Positions 30,346-39,900 are shown, counted from the stretch's first letter. The stretch: DNA of 44,235 bases from Methanoperedens sp049303315 (GCA_049303315.1 JBAQMZ010000043.1:1-44235), one strand, 5' to 3'. A program made the numbers and translations. Notes: a model not told the origin generated them from the sequence alone.

Positions 30346-30822
30346 ATGCGTAATCTAAAAACATACAGCTCAAAAGGCGTCCACAACTCCCTCTGGTACT
30401 GGTCAGACATAGTCTCTCCTTTCAAAGTCACCTTCAATTACATCTGCATGTCCCTCGCCCGCATCTCGCCATCCCTGCGATTGAAGAACCTTCTTTATTC
30501 AGCTATGGGCATAAAGGTAGGCGAGCATGTGTCGGTGGGGCTTGAAGTGAACATGGACGTGTTCTTCCCCGAACTCATCGATATTGGGGAAAACAGCATC
30601 ATTGGCTTTAATTCCACAATCCTGTGCCATGAATTCCTGGTCGGTGAGTACAGGACAGGAAATGTCGTTATAGGAAAAAACGTGACAATCGGGGCAAATA
30701 CCACCATACTTCCAGGTGTCACTATCGCAGACGACAGCGTGGTTTCAGCCCACTCTCTTGTGAACGGCGATGTGTCAGGGTTTGTTGGCGGTGTTCCTGC
30801 GCGGCCGTTGAAAATGGAATAG
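30346..30822 (+). CDS. Left-handed beta-helix (hexapeptide repeat) acyltransferase
   Basis: The 158-residue protein has a hydrophobic N-terminal third and then hexapeptide repeats (IDIGENSIIGFNSTIL, VVIGKNVTIGANTTILPGVT, IADDSVVSAHSLVN) with catalytic-region H in LCHEFLVG. It is probably an O-acetyl/acyltransferase acting on sugars; substrate unknown. It forms a pair with the DUF1405 membrane gene five bases downstream. ATG 30346 has no clear ribosome site and may be leaderless. Confidence 0.8.
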   Translation: MRNLKTYSSKGVHNSLWYWSDIVSPFKVTFNYICMSLARISPSLRLKNLLYSAMGIKVGEHVSVGLEVNMDVFFPELIDIGENSIIGFNSTILCHEFLVGEYRTGNVVIGKNVTIGANTTILPGVTIADDSVVSAHSLVNGDVSGFVGGVPARPLKME

Positions 30823-30826
30823 AATC

Positions 30827-31423
30827 ATGACCGGAACATTGGATTTCTTCTTCTGGTTTAAAAAAGAACGAAGAGCCAGGTTCCTTGTTCTGCTTTCCTG
30901 CATCATCGGAACGCTTTTTGGTTTTTATTATTACCTGGGACAATTTGAAATTACACCCGTATATTTATGGTTTTTCGTGCCAGACAGCCCCTTTTTCACG
31001 TTTATGTATGTCCTGGTTTTGCTTTTTTATTCATTCGGTTTGCGCTCCAATACATTTGATGCGTTCACTTTTATCGGCCTTGCTAAAGTGGGTATATGGA
31101 CGCTCTTTGTTTTATTCCTGAATTATGATTATTATTTCTCTCCCCAAACTTGGGCTTTCCGCTTTGTTATCGTGTTACTGCACGTTGGAATGATTCTTGT
31201 TGCAATGACCCTTTTAAAAGAGATGGAAAAGTTAAACCTTAGCCGGTACTTATTGATATTTACCTTTTTCATGGTATCTGACTTTTTTGATTATGTCATA
31301 GGTACGCATCCCATTATCCCTGAGGAAAACATCAAAATTGTTATGTGGGTGACTATTGCCCTCTCGATAATGACCTGTTCATTAACATTCTATTATCTTG
31401 AAAAAAAATCCGAAGGAATTTAG
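30827..31423 (+). CDS. DUF1405 membrane protein
   Basis: The 198-residue protein has about six helices and the family landmark FYYYLGQFEITPVYLWFFVP with DSPFFTFMYV near residues 30-62. DUF1405 proteins have no established function. It starts four bases after the acyltransferase stop, and the pairing suggests a joint envelope role (inference). Confidence 0.75.
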   Translation: MTGTLDFFFWFKKERRARFLVLLSCIIGTLFGFYYYLGQFEITPVYLWFFVPDSPFFTFMYVLVLLFYSFGLRSNTFDAFTFIGLAKVGIWTLFVLFLNYDYYFSPQTWAFRFVIVLLHVGMILVAMTLLKEMEKLNLSRYLLIFTFFMVSDFFDYVIGTHPIIPEENIKIVMWVTIALSIMTCSLTFYYLEKKSEGI

Positions 31424-31444
31424 TACAGGGAGATTAATCTTAGT

Positions 31445-31783
31445 ATGATGAAAGATACTATCATTTCATTATCACAGAAAAACAGGAATAATAAGTTCTT
31501 AAAAAACAAAATTGAAATTCACTGCAAATGCGGTTATTCGGATAATATAACTTACTTTGAATTCCTGGCAGGCGGAGAGTTCAATTTCGGGCAGCCTGTC
31601 CCTATTTTAAGCCCGTTTATATCCGAATCCGTATATGATGAAACCATCAATGTCACGCCCCTTCAATTGGCAAAAAAATGCCCCGAATGCGGTGAAGAAA
31701 TAACCGTGATATTTCCTTTATCGCTTGAGAACCTCATCCCGATGTTACAATCACAGCCGCCTGACTCACAAATGTACGTGTGA
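31445..31783 (+). CDS. CpXC-like zinc protein
   Basis: The 112-residue protein has CKCGY at about residues 27-31 and CPECGEEI near 80, the paired C-x-C and C-x-x-C of CpXC domains. It overlaps the nitroreductase by four bases (GTGA), so they are translationally coupled. Role unknown. Confidence 0.65.
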   Translation: MMKDTIISLSQKNRNNKFLKNKIEIHCKCGYSDNITYFEFLAGGEFNFGQPVPILSPFISESVYDETINVTPLQLAKKCPECGEEITVIFPLSLENLIPMLQSQPPDSQMYV

Positions 31784-32307
31784 TAATCGTGGAAACCATT
31801 GATGCGATCAAGAGCCGCCGGAGCGTTCGTGGTTTCACTGAAAAGAACATAAGCGATGATACTATAGAGGAGATTTTAGAAGCCGGCAGATGGGCACCTT
31901 CCGGATTAAATAACCAGGCGTGGCGGTTTATTATTGTTAGAAAGCCGGATACAAAAGCGGCTCTATCAAAACTCACCGAATATGGCCCTACCATAAAAAA
32001 TGCACCTGTCCTGATAGTGGTTTTCCTTGATAAAGACCACATGTATAATTACACCAAGGACGTCCAATCTATCGGTGCCTGCATCCAGAATATGCTGCTT
32101 GCGATACATTCGATGGGGCTCGGCGGGGTATGGCTTGGTGAGATCTTGAAAAATAAAGAGAAGGTAAATGAAGTCCTCGGAGCGCCGGAATCGCATGAAT
32201 TAATGGCTGTGGTCGCTCTCGGTCATCCGGTAAATAAAACCAGGGTTTCTGAGAGGAAAAATCTCTCTGAACTTGTTTCCCGTGAAAAATTCGGTGAAGG
32301 CTGGTAG
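31780..32307 (+). CDS. Nitroreductase-family flavoprotein
   Basis: The 175-residue protein has the FMN-binding N-terminus (AIKSRRSVRGFTEKNISDD), APSGLNNQAWRFIIV and GLGGVWLGEI of nitroreductases. It is an FMN-dependent NAD(P)H oxidoreductase; the natural substrate cannot be told. GTG start overlapping the CpXC gene. Confidence 0.88.
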   Translation: MIIVETIDAIKSRRSVRGFTEKNISDDTIEEILEAGRWAPSGLNNQAWRFIIVRKPDTKAALSKLTEYGPTIKNAPVLIVVFLDKDHMYNYTKDVQSIGACIQNMLLAIHSMGLGGVWLGEILKNKEKVNEVLGAPESHELMAVVALGHPVNKTRVSERKNLSELVSREKFGEGW

Positions 32308-32401
32308 ATTTTTATCCGGTAAAGTCCTATGGTTATGATGATAATTAGAATAATATATATAAGGATAAATATTATATAGTATAGGTTTCATATCCTCATT
32401 G

Positions 32402-32434
32402 TTAACGATTAATTCAAATAAATCATATCGTTAA
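32402..32434. promoter_or_regulatory. 8-bp inverted repeat upstream of a small Cys/His gene
   Basis: TTAACGAT (32402-32409) and ATCGTTAA (32427-32434) are perfect complements 17 bases apart, ending six bases before the AGGAGG of the next gene. Candidate operator or 5'-UTR hairpin. Confidence 0.4.
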
Positions 32435-32450
32435 ATCAAGGAGGAATAAA

Positions 32451-32597
32451 ATGATAGTCTCCCCGTATTGCGAAAAACATGATATGGCGATAAGACTCCT
32501 GACGCATTCCCACTGTGAACGGAGGCTCGATGCACAATGCGAAAGCGGCCTATGCGAACATTTTGGCATGCGGTTTTATTCCAAGGATGGATTCTGA
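32451..32597 (+). CDS. 48-residue Cys/His-rich protein
   Basis: ATG 32451 is preceded by AAGGAGGAATAAA, an ideal Shine-Dalgarno site. The product begins MIVSPYCEKHDMAIRLLTHS, continues HCERRLDAQCESGLCEHFG and ends SKDGF. Cys and His positions suggest one or two zinc sites. It stands between the nitroreductase and the V4R-like gene with its own promoter region. No family recognised. Confidence 0.6.
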   Translation: MIVSPYCEKHDMAIRLLTHSHCERRLDAQCESGLCEHFGMRFYSKDGF

Positions 32598-32694
32598 ATT
32601 TTGTGACACTGCTTTTAAGGTGATTAGAAGCAAAACCTTTATATCCGATAACGGTTATGTATAATTTTGTCAAAACTTAGAATATGGAGGTTAC

Positions 32695-33123
32695 ATGACA
32701 ACAAGCCTGAATTTCTTTAAACAATATCACAGCACCGTGATAAAAGCTTTGGGTGAGGATGCCAAGAAGGTAAATGCTAAGGTCGGTTCGATAATGGCAG
32801 ACAACTGGGCGGATAAAGCGGGAGAAATCAATAACAATGGCGAGTTCGCTGAGAGTTTTGAGAATTACCTGAAAAACCAGCTTGAATTTGCAAAGCAGGT
32901 GAAAGTCAAATGCGATGACAAGAATTATTCACTTGAAATCAAAGGATGCGCAATCTGCCACGGCAATGAGATATTGAGGAAAGAAGGAATAGCAACCGCA
33001 TGTCCTATCGTACAGGCTGCAAAGTACGCGGCTGTCAAGAAAATCGGGAGAAATGTGATAACAAAGGGTGTGGAAAAGCTTGGCGTTGTTGGTGAATGCA
33101 CCATCAAGTTTGAACTGGAATAA
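32695..33123 (+). CDS. V4R-like small sensor protein (tentative)
   Basis: The 142-residue protein has an N-terminal helical part and a C-terminal half with conserved cysteines (CDDKNYSLEIKGCAIC, TACPIVQAAKYAAVKKIG, GVVGECTIKFELE). The closing Gly-x-Cys-x-x-x-F-x-L pattern resembles V4R/heme-NO-fold domains. CAICH matches CxxCH, but there is no signal peptide, so covalent haem is unlikely. Start supported by GGAGG eight bases upstream, and a TATA box CTTTATATCC lies near 32638. Confidence 0.55.
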   Translation: MTTSLNFFKQYHSTVIKALGEDAKKVNAKVGSIMADNWADKAGEINNNGEFAESFENYLKNQLEFAKQVKVKCDDKNYSLEIKGCAICHGNEILRKEGIATACPIVQAAKYAAVKKIGRNVITKGVEKLGVVGECTIKFELE

Positions 33124-33201
33124 TAAATCACCGCGAAGTCAGCTATGAACAACGGTTCATAGATAACAATGAAAAGCCAAAAAAAATACCAACATTTGGC
33201 G

Positions 33202-33288
33202 TAGAACACGGATTTACGCGGATGGTACGGATTAGCACAGATAAAAAAATCCGTGGGCATCCGTAGAATCCGTGTCATCTGTGTTCTA
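33202..33288. repeat. 87-bp hairpin repeat with terminal inverted repeats
   Basis: The ends TAGAACAC (33202-33209) and GTGTTCTA (33281-33288) are perfect complements. Inside, ACACGGATTTACGCGGAT on the left is largely complementary to ATCCGTAGAATCCGTGT on the right, so the whole unit folds into a long imperfect hairpin. It sits in a non-coding gap between convergent genes (33124-33394). Elements with these words recur in unrelated genomes; copy number here cannot be seen from one window. Confidence 0.65.
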
Positions 33289-33394
33289 CTTTGCGGTTTT
33301 TACACTTTTTCCTACCAGACGCAAAGTCCGCGAAGCATCTCAAAATATAGTTGAAGGCTTCGCACTCTCCGCTGTGAGATTTATGTGGAAATAA

Positions 33395-34075
33395 TTAAAT
33401 CCCTATCCGCTCAAGCAGCGGGTCTTTTGCCCCAACCATGTCAAACGCGCGCTTGCGCCTGAGGCAGGACTCACACACGCCGCACGGTCTTTCCTTGCCC
33501 TCATAACATGACCATGACCATTCAAGAGGGGCATCAATTTCCAGCCCACGTCTTACGATATCGGCTTTGTTCATGGAAATAAGCGGCGTATAGACCGATG
33601 GGTGCACCAGCGTTCCGAATTTAAGCATTTCATTGAAACGCTCCACGAATTCAGGCGTGTTATCAGGGAAAGTTGCAGCTTCTTCGGCGTCAAAACCCGT
33701 AACAATAATGTCATATTTATAATTCTCAGCAAGAGCCGCCCCTATTGAAAGAAAAACAACATTGCGGGCGGGCACCCAGACCTCTTCTGCGCTTTTTTGT
33801 GTAATCTCTTTATCATCAAGTTCATGTCCCGATATTTTCGGCAGCATCCCGCCGCCAGTAAGCGCGCCGCGAAAAGTTCCGTACCATGGAAGAGATATTA
33901 TGATATGGCCAACCTTGAATTGCCCGCAGATGTTTTTCGCAAAAGCAATCTCTTTTTCCCTCGCCCTCTGCCCATAATCAAATGTCACGCAAACCACTTC
34001 GTCGCACCTGTTGTAAGCTTCCTTGAAAGCAACTGTGGAATCAAGGCCCGATGAAAGCAAAACAATGGATTTCAT
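33395..34075 (-). CDS. queC: 7-cyano-7-deazaguanine synthase QueC
   Basis: The 226-residue protein has the PP-loop SSGLDST at residues 8-14, VWVPARNVVFLSIGAALAE, and a C-terminal zinc site C-x7-C-x2-C-x2-C (SWSCYEGKERPCGVCESC). It converts 7-carboxy-7-deazaguanine to preQ0, the substrate of TgtA. It is expressed away from the downstream plus-strand genes. Confidence 0.96.
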   Translation of the reverse strand: MKSIVLLSSGLDSTVAFKEAYNRCDEVVCVTFDYGQRAREKEIAFAKNICGQFKVGHIIISLPWYGTFRGALTGGGMLPKISGHELDDKEITQKSAEEVWVPARNVVFLSIGAALAENYKYDIIVTGFDAEEAATFPDNTPEFVERFNEMLKFGTLVHPSVYTPLISMNKADIVRRGLEIDAPLEWSWSCYEGKERPCGVCESCLRRKRAFDMVGAKDPLLERIGI

Positions 34076-34158
34076 AATGAACCATTGATTTTTAAGCAGT
34101 AAATATTTATCGTTTGGTGCTTATAGTCCCCGTATTTAAATACGAGGTATTATTGCCG

Positions 34159-34611
34159 ATGCGACCCACAATAGATGAATACTTCATGGAGATAGCGACC
34201 ATAGTTGCGAAACGTTCCACCTGCCTCAGAAACCAGGTCGGCGCCGTCATCGTGAAAGATAAAAGGATACTTTCCACGGGCTATAACGGCGCACCGAGAA
34301 ACCTGGAACACTGCCTTGAAATCGGGTGTATAAGGCAGCAAAATAATATAGCATCGGGGACGCGGCATGAACTCTGCCGCGCCGTTCATGCAGAGCAGAA
34401 CGCCATTATACAGGCTGCGCTTCACGGCGTGAGCATTGAGGACGCAACAATTTATTGCACGCACCAGCCCTGTATCCTGTGCGCAAAGATGCTTATCAAT
34501 GCCAGGATTGAAAAAGTGGTTTTCGGGGTAGTTTATCCGGATAAGGAAGCCCTGAACTTTTTTAACAAGGCAGGCGTCAAAGTCGAGCAATTTGACCTCA
34601 GCCGGAGCTAG
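34159..34611 (+). CDS. dCMP/cytidine deaminase-family protein
   Basis: From ATG 34159 the protein has 150 residues with the zinc motifs HAEQNAI and PCILCAKM of the deaminase superfamily and the dCMP-deaminase-type segment RSTCLRNQVGAVIVKDKRIL. It probably deaminates dCMP to dUMP, feeding thymidylate synthesis. The frame is open to 34114, but the family starts at MRPTIDEYF. carS follows four bases after the stop. Confidence 0.88.
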   Translation: MRPTIDEYFMEIATIVAKRSTCLRNQVGAVIVKDKRILSTGYNGAPRNLEHCLEIGCIRQQNNIASGTRHELCRAVHAEQNAIIQAALHGVSIEDATIYCTHQPCILCAKMLINARIEKVVFGVVYPDKEALNFFNKAGVKVEQFDLSRS

Positions 34612-34615
34612 ATAT

Positions 34616-35161
34616 ATGTTTGAAATAATTGCAGTGGTAACAGGATACATTCTCAAGGCGACATGGTTGATGCTTCCGGCTTATATTGCAAACCCCACAG
34701 CCGTTGTGTTCGGAGGCGGGACACCCATAGATTTCGGGAAGAACTGGAAGGACGGGCGAAGAATATTCGGCGACGGGAAGACTTTCCGGGGACTTATCGG
34801 AGGGACAATCTGCGGCATTATTATCGGACTAATCCAGATGCAGGTGCCGCCTCAATTTTCACTTGGGACATTTACATTCAGCGCGATAGTTGCCCTTTCG
34901 TTCGGCGCATTGCTTGGCGATATCGTAAAAAGTTTTTTTAAACGCCGGCTTGGATTAGCGCGGGGGGCTAAATTCCCGCTTGTGGACCAGCTGGATTTCG
35001 TAGCAGGGGCATGGATTCTGGCGTATATTGTAGAGCCGAAGTGGTTTACTGACAACTTTACTTTCTGGATAATAATTACAGTCATCATTTTCACCCCGAT
35101 TCTCCACCGCCTGACCAATATTTTCGGGTATTATATTAAACTGAAAAAGGAGCCATGGTAA
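34616..35161 (+). CDS. carS: CDP-archaeol synthase CarS
   Basis: The 181-residue membrane protein has about five helices and the motif FGDGKTFRGLIGG near residue 45, plus GDIVKSFFKRRLGLARGAKFP and the LVDQLDFVAGA segment. CarS transfers CMP from CTP to digeranylgeranylglyceryl phosphate in archaeal lipid synthesis. ATG 34616 follows the deaminase by four bases; the longer frame overlaps it. Stop overlaps pyrE by one base. Confidence 0.95.
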   Translation: MFEIIAVVTGYILKATWLMLPAYIANPTAVVFGGGTPIDFGKNWKDGRRIFGDGKTFRGLIGGTICGIIIGLIQMQVPPQFSLGTFTFSAIVALSFGALLGDIVKSFFKRRLGLARGAKFPLVDQLDFVAGAWILAYIVEPKWFTDNFTFWIIITVIIFTPILHRLTNIFGYYIKLKKEPW

Positions 35162-35691
35162 TGGAAACGCTTGCAGAAGCATTGAAAGAATGCGGCGCTA
35201 TCAAATTCGGTGATTTTACTCTTGCTTCGGGAAAGAAAAGCAGGTATTATGTCGATATCAAAAAAGCCAGCACAAACCCGCGAATATTGAAAATCATAGC
35301 GCATGCTATAAATGAGAAAATAAAATCCAATTCCATATCCGCGGATTATATAGGCTGCGTGGCTCTCGGAGGAGTGCCAATAGCCGTCGCGGTATCGCTA
35401 GAAACGGGATTGCCCCTGATAATCATAAGGAAAGAAGTGAAAGAATACGGCACGAAAGGACAAATCGTGGGTGAATTCAAGCATGGTGAATCGGTTTTAA
35501 TGGTCGAGGATGTCGCCACAACCGGCGGTTCTGTCCTGAAAGCCATAGAAATGCTGCGGGGTGAAGGGGTGGTCGTTCGGTATGTTATCGTGGTGGTTGA
35601 CCGCGAAGAAGGCGCGCTTGTTGCTCTTGCCAATGCTGGCGTTGAACTCATACCGCTTGTGAAGAGAAGTGAACTGCTGAAGAAATCTTAA
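35161..35691 (+). CDS. pyrE: Orotate phosphoribosyltransferase
   Basis: The 176-residue PRTase carries FGDFTLASGKKSRYYVDIKK and the PRPP motif VLMVEDVATTGGS. It makes OMP from orotate and PRPP. ATG 35161 (TAATG overlap with carS) has GGAG eight bases upstream, whereas the alternative ATG 35155 is only two bases from it; I prefer the former. It overlaps the convergent oxidoreductase gene by four bases. Confidence 0.95.
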   Translation: METLAEALKECGAIKFGDFTLASGKKSRYYVDIKKASTNPRILKIIAHAINEKIKSNSISADYIGCVALGGVPIAVAVSLETGLPLIIIRKEVKEYGTKGQIVGEFKHGESVLMVEDVATTGGSVLKAIEMLRGEGVVVRYVIVVVDREEGALVALANAGVELIPLVKRSELLKKS

Positions 35692-36245
35692 TACGAATAC
35701 CTCTCCTCTTTCCACGGGTCTGCGCTGTCACTGTACCCGCGCTGCTCCCAGAAACCCAACTCCTGCTCCTCTGTGAACAGCACCCTTCTCACCCATTTGG
35801 CGCTCTTGTACGCATATTTTTTCGGGACAACGAGGCGAAGCGGTCCGCCGTGCAAGGGTTCAAGCGGCTTTCTTTCAAAAGCGTAAGCAAAAAGCACATC
35901 CGGTTCCATAAGCTCAGTAAGCGGCAGGCTTGTAGTGTAGCCGCCGTCAGCCTCGATGGTGGCAAACCGGGCATTAGTTTTGGGTTTTACAAGCTTTGCA
36001 ACATCGCTGAAACGAACGCCTTCCCATTTATTATCCTGCCTGCTCCATCCCTTCACACAATGAAAATCGCTGACAACAATTGTCCTGTCAAGCGCCAGCA
36101 ATTTATCGTATGTAAGCCTGACCGGATTTTCTACAAGACCTTCCACGCAAAAATCCCATGTTCCTTTATCAAATTCAGGCACTTTTCCGAAATGAAGGAC
36201 GGGAAAATCTGAGGTTACATGCTGGTTTGGGGGAAGACGTTGCAT
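35688..36245 (-). CDS. Molybdopterin-dependent oxidoreductase, sulfite oxidase/YedY fold
   Basis: The 185-residue protein contains the Mo-ligand region VVSDFHCVKGWSRQDNKWEG (Cys63) and GGYTTSLPLTELMEPDVLFA, GGPLRLVVPKKYAYKSAKWV, as in the SUOX fold of MsrP/YedY. There is no Tat signal or dimerisation domain, so it is a minimal cytoplasmic member. Substrate unknown. Its 3' end overlaps pyrE. Confidence 0.88.
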   Translation of the reverse strand: MQRLPPNQHVTSDFPVLHFGKVPEFDKGTWDFCVEGLVENPVRLTYDKLLALDRTIVVSDFHCVKGWSRQDNKWEGVRFSDVAKLVKPKTNARFATIEADGGYTTSLPLTELMEPDVLFAYAFERKPLEPLHGGPLRLVVPKKYAYKSAKWVRRVLFTEEQELGFWEQRGYSDSADPWKEERYSY

Positions 36246-36278
36246 TAATTAACCCAATTAATATACACAATATAAAGA

Positions 36279-36509
36279 TTATTGCATTAATTTTTCAAAT
36301 TCTTCCCGTTTTAACCCTGCCTGCCTCATAATTTCCAGCAGAGTTCCGACATCGATTTCTTTATGGTTTGGAACTACTACAGCCCTCTTCGATTCCGAAG
36401 TCATTTTGACAAGTACGATATGGCTCCCCTTCTGTCTTGCGGGTTCAAAGCCAATTTTTTTAAGAATTTTAATTACTTCATGCCCTGAGAGCACTGGCAA
36501 TTTTCCCAT
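36279..36509 (-). CDS. hicA: HicA-type toxin
   Basis: The 76-residue dsRBD-fold mRNA interferase reads LPVLSGHEVIKILKKIGFEP, then RQKGSHIVLVK with the catalytic His, and VPNHKEIDVGTLLEIMRQAG. ATG 36509 has GAGGTG eight bases ahead and is preferred over 36524. The gene is translated after, and overlaps, hicB. Confidence 0.9.
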   Translation of the reverse strand: MGKLPVLSGHEVIKILKKIGFEPARQKGSHIVLVKMTSESKRAVVVPNHKEIDVGTLLEIMRQAGLKREEFEKLMQ

Positions 36510-36714
36510 GAAGCGACACCTCAAAATGAGCTATAATAGTATCTGCAGTCTTTATCTCTTCAGGGAAGCCCATCTCCTCTATATAGACCTCTACAGCTTC
36601 TTTTAGATTTTTCAGAGCATCTTCGATTGTATAGCCCTGGCTCACAACATCTATTTCAGGGCATAATGCCACAAATTGCTTTTCGCCTCTTCTGATGATC
36701 GCCGTAAAATCCAT
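36478..36714 (-). CDS. hicB: HicB-type antitoxin
   Basis: The 78-residue protein shows the HicB pattern: FTAIIRRGEKQFVALCPEID, SQGYTIEDALKNLKEAVEVY. It lacks a separate DNA-binding domain. ATG 36714 follows GTGAG; the longer frame to 36732 is possible. Promoter-like AAATATTTAAAG lies about 40 bases upstream. It neutralises HicA and overlaps its gene by 32 bases. Confidence 0.88.
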   Translation of the reverse strand: MDFTAIIRRGEKQFVALCPEIDVVSQGYTIEDALKNLKEAVEVYIEEMGFPEEIKTADTIIAHFEVSLHGKIASALRA

Positions 36715-36841
36715 TTGACTCACTGAAAACAATATTTCTCCAATCCTTTAAATATTTGAGGGTATACTGGCTAGCTTTACCGATCCGATATCAACACCAT
36801 AAGGTTTTAATTGCATTATCGCCTTACTAACCCTCATTCTT

Positions 36842-36886
36842 TGATGAACCCGTCTAAGAAAATGATGAGGACCATTTGGTTCATCA
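36842..36886 (+). promoter_or_regulatory. Leader hairpin upstream of ileS
   Basis: TGATGAACC (36842-36850) and GGTTCATCA (36878-36886) are perfect 9-base complements with a 27-base loop, ending 19 bases before the ileS ATG. It could form in the mRNA leader and hide or expose GGAG at 36893-36896. Confidence 0.4.
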
Positions 36887-36912
36887 TACCCTGGAGATTA
36901 TTTTCATGTTAA
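36862..36912 (+). CDS. Possible leader peptide rich in Ile codons
   Basis: A 16-codon ORF reads MMRTIWFIIPWRLFSC and ends seven bases inside ileS. It contains ATT, ATC and ATA, i.e. all three isoleucine codons, within five codons of each other. No clear ribosome site of its own. Attenuation by leader peptides is rare in Archaea, so this is a hypothesis. Confidence 0.25.
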   Translation: MMRTIWFIIPWRLFSC

Positions 36913-39900
36913 AAGAAGCAGCGCAATACGATGCAAAAAACTTAGAACAGAATATACGCAAATTCTGGGATGAAATAGACGCTTATTCAAAGGTAAGAGA
37001 ACTGAGGAAAAACGGCAAGAAATTCTTTTTTGTTGACGGACCGCCATATACCACCGGAAGAATTCATCTTGGCACAGCCTGGAATAAGATAATCAAGGAT
37101 TCGATACTGCGCTACAAATCCATGAACGGCTTCCATATACTTGACCGCGCCGGATGGGATATGCACGGCCTGCCCATTGAAGTAAAAGTGGAAGGCGTGC
37201 TCGGGTTCAAATCAAAAAAGGATATTGAAAAATACGGCGTGGGCAATTTCGTTGCAAAATGCAAGGAATTCGCCCTCTCCCACCGCGATGAAATGACACT
37301 CCAGTTCCAGAACCTTGGCGTCTGGCTTAACTGGAAAGACCCGTATATGACATTGCGGGACGAGTACATCGAGGCTGCATGGTGGACATTGAAAAAAGCG
37401 CATGAAAAGAAACTCCTTGAAAAAGGCCTGCGCGTTGTGAACTGGTGCCCGCGCTGCGAAACCGCCATAGCCGACTCCGAGGTCGAATACTCGGATGTTA
37501 CCGACCCTTCTGTTTATATCAAATTCCCGGTTGCGAACGAGGAGAACACCTATATCGTAATCTGGACAACAACGCCGTGGACTATCCCGGCAAATATTGC
37601 AGTTGCCGTGCATCCTTCTTTTGAGTATGCCAGGGTGAAGGTCGTAAAAGACGGGAAAGAAGAGATTCTCATAATGGCATCCGAGCTTATGAAAAATGTC
37701 ATGAAACAGGGGAGGTACAAAGAGTTCGAAGTCCTTGAAACGATTCTCGGAGAGAAACTGAAAATCGAGTACAAGGCGCCTCTTGGTCATAAGGTGCCCA
37801 AACAGAATAAATTCCAGCACCATGTTTACATGGCGGATTTCGTCACCGCTGAAAATACGGGCTGCGTTCATATTGCGCCAGGTCACGGCATTGACGACTT
37901 TGAACTCGGAATGAAGCATCATCTGCCGATATTTTGTCCTGTCGGGCCTGACGGCAAATACACCGAAGAAGCCGGGGAATATAAGGGAATGCATGTCAGG
38001 GAAGCCAATAAGGTCGTGCTCGAAGACCTCACAGAAAAAAACCTGCTCCTTTCAAGCGGCACAATCTCGCACCGCTACGGCCATTGCTGGAGATGCAAGA
38101 CTCCAATTATCTACCTTGCCACAGAGCAGTGGTTCCTGCGCGTCACCGACCTCAAGGAAAAAATGCTTGAGGAAATTAAAAAAGTGAAATGGTACCCCGA
38201 ATGGGCGGGAACAGCACGGTTTGCCGATTGGGTCGCAGGCTCGCGCGACTGGTGCATTTCGCGACAGAGATACTGGGGAATTCCAATTCCGGTATGGGTA
38301 TGCGATTTTTGCGGCAATGTCGAGGTAATGGGAACAATGGACGAGCTGAAATCAAGGTCTGGAGTGAAAACACTTTCAGACCTGCACAGGCCCAACGTTG
38401 ATAATATCCATATCAAATGCAAATGCGGCGCACGAATGAGCCGTGTTCCTGATGTGTTCGATGTGTGGTTCGATTCCGCAGTAGCCTCGTGGGCAACGTT
38501 GAATTTCCCTCGCGATGAAAAAGCATTTAAAGAGTGGTGGCCTGCCGATTTTATAACCGAAGGTCATGACCAGACGCGCGGGTGGTTCTATTCCCAGATG
38601 GGAGCAAGCATGGTTTCATTCGGGAAAGCCCCGTACAAGAGCGTGCTGATGCATGGTTTCACCCTTGACACCGAAGGTAAGAAAATGTCAAAGAGTCTTG
38701 GCAATGTTGTCTCGCCTGACGATGTTATTTTAAAATACGGGGCGGAATCGCTCCGATTCTACGTGCTTTCCCAGAATGCGCCGTGGGAAGACCTGAAATT
38801 CAGCTGGGATGAGGTGGGCAATATCCACAGGATGCTGAATATCCTCTGGAACGTGTACAGGTTCCCGCTTCCGTACATGATTCTTGATAAGTTTAACCCG
38901 GCTGACCTTGAAAAAAAACTTGCGACTTTGCCGCTTCGCCTTGAAGACAGGTGGATACTTTCAAGGATGCAATCATTGATAAAATCCGTTGACGTGGCAA
39001 TGTCCGAATACAACCTTCATAAAGCCACGCGCCCGATATCGGAGTTCATACTTGAAGACCTCTCGCGATGGTATATCCAGCTTATAAGGCCAAGGACATG
39101 GCGTGAGGCAAACGACCCTGATAAACTGGCGGCTTATTATACCCTGTATGAAGTCCTCGTCACAATAACAAAACTCATAGCGCCTTTTACACCCCATATT
39201 TCCGAGGAGATGTACCAGAACCTTGTGCGCAACATCAATCGTAACGCACCGGCGAGCGTTCATTTGTGCGAGTGGGTTACGCCAAAGGAGAAATTCATAG
39301 ATGTCGGGCTTGAGAAAAAAATGGACATCATAAGGGAGATAGTTGAGGCATCATCCAATGCAAGACAGAAACTGAAGCGCAAACTGAGATGGCCTGTGAA
39401 AAGAATTGTCATTTCGCCGAAGAATGAAATAGTCAAAGAAGCCGTGGCAAGCCTTGAATCCGTATTGAAAGAGCAGACAAACGCCAAGGAAATAGTTTTG
39501 CTAAAAGAGGGTGAAACATGGGAAGAGCTTGGCGTGGAAGTGCTGCCAAACCATGCGGCGCTTGGCCCTGCTTTTAAAAAGGATGCAGGCAAAGTAATTG
39601 CCGAGCTAAAGAAAGCCGACGGCAGGAAAATAAAAAAGGCGATTCTGGAAACGGGCCAGTATGAGCTTAAAGCCGGTATAATTACCCTGGAAATGGTAAG
39701 TTTCAAGGACTTAATCCCGGCTGCTATTGCCGGCGCCGGATTTTCGCAGGGGGAAGTGTTCGTAGATACCGAACTTACGCGCGAGATTGAATCCGAAGGC
39801 TACGCCCGGGAGGTAATAAGAAGGATCCAGGACATGAGAAAGGAACTTGACCTTGCAGTTGAAGAAGAGATTAGCGCTATTGTGGAAATCAAGGATGAGC

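Noticed and set aside
32938..32958. CxxCH haem motif in the V4R-like protein
   Set aside because: The protein has no signal peptide or membrane segment, so covalent haem attachment outside the membrane is not expected.
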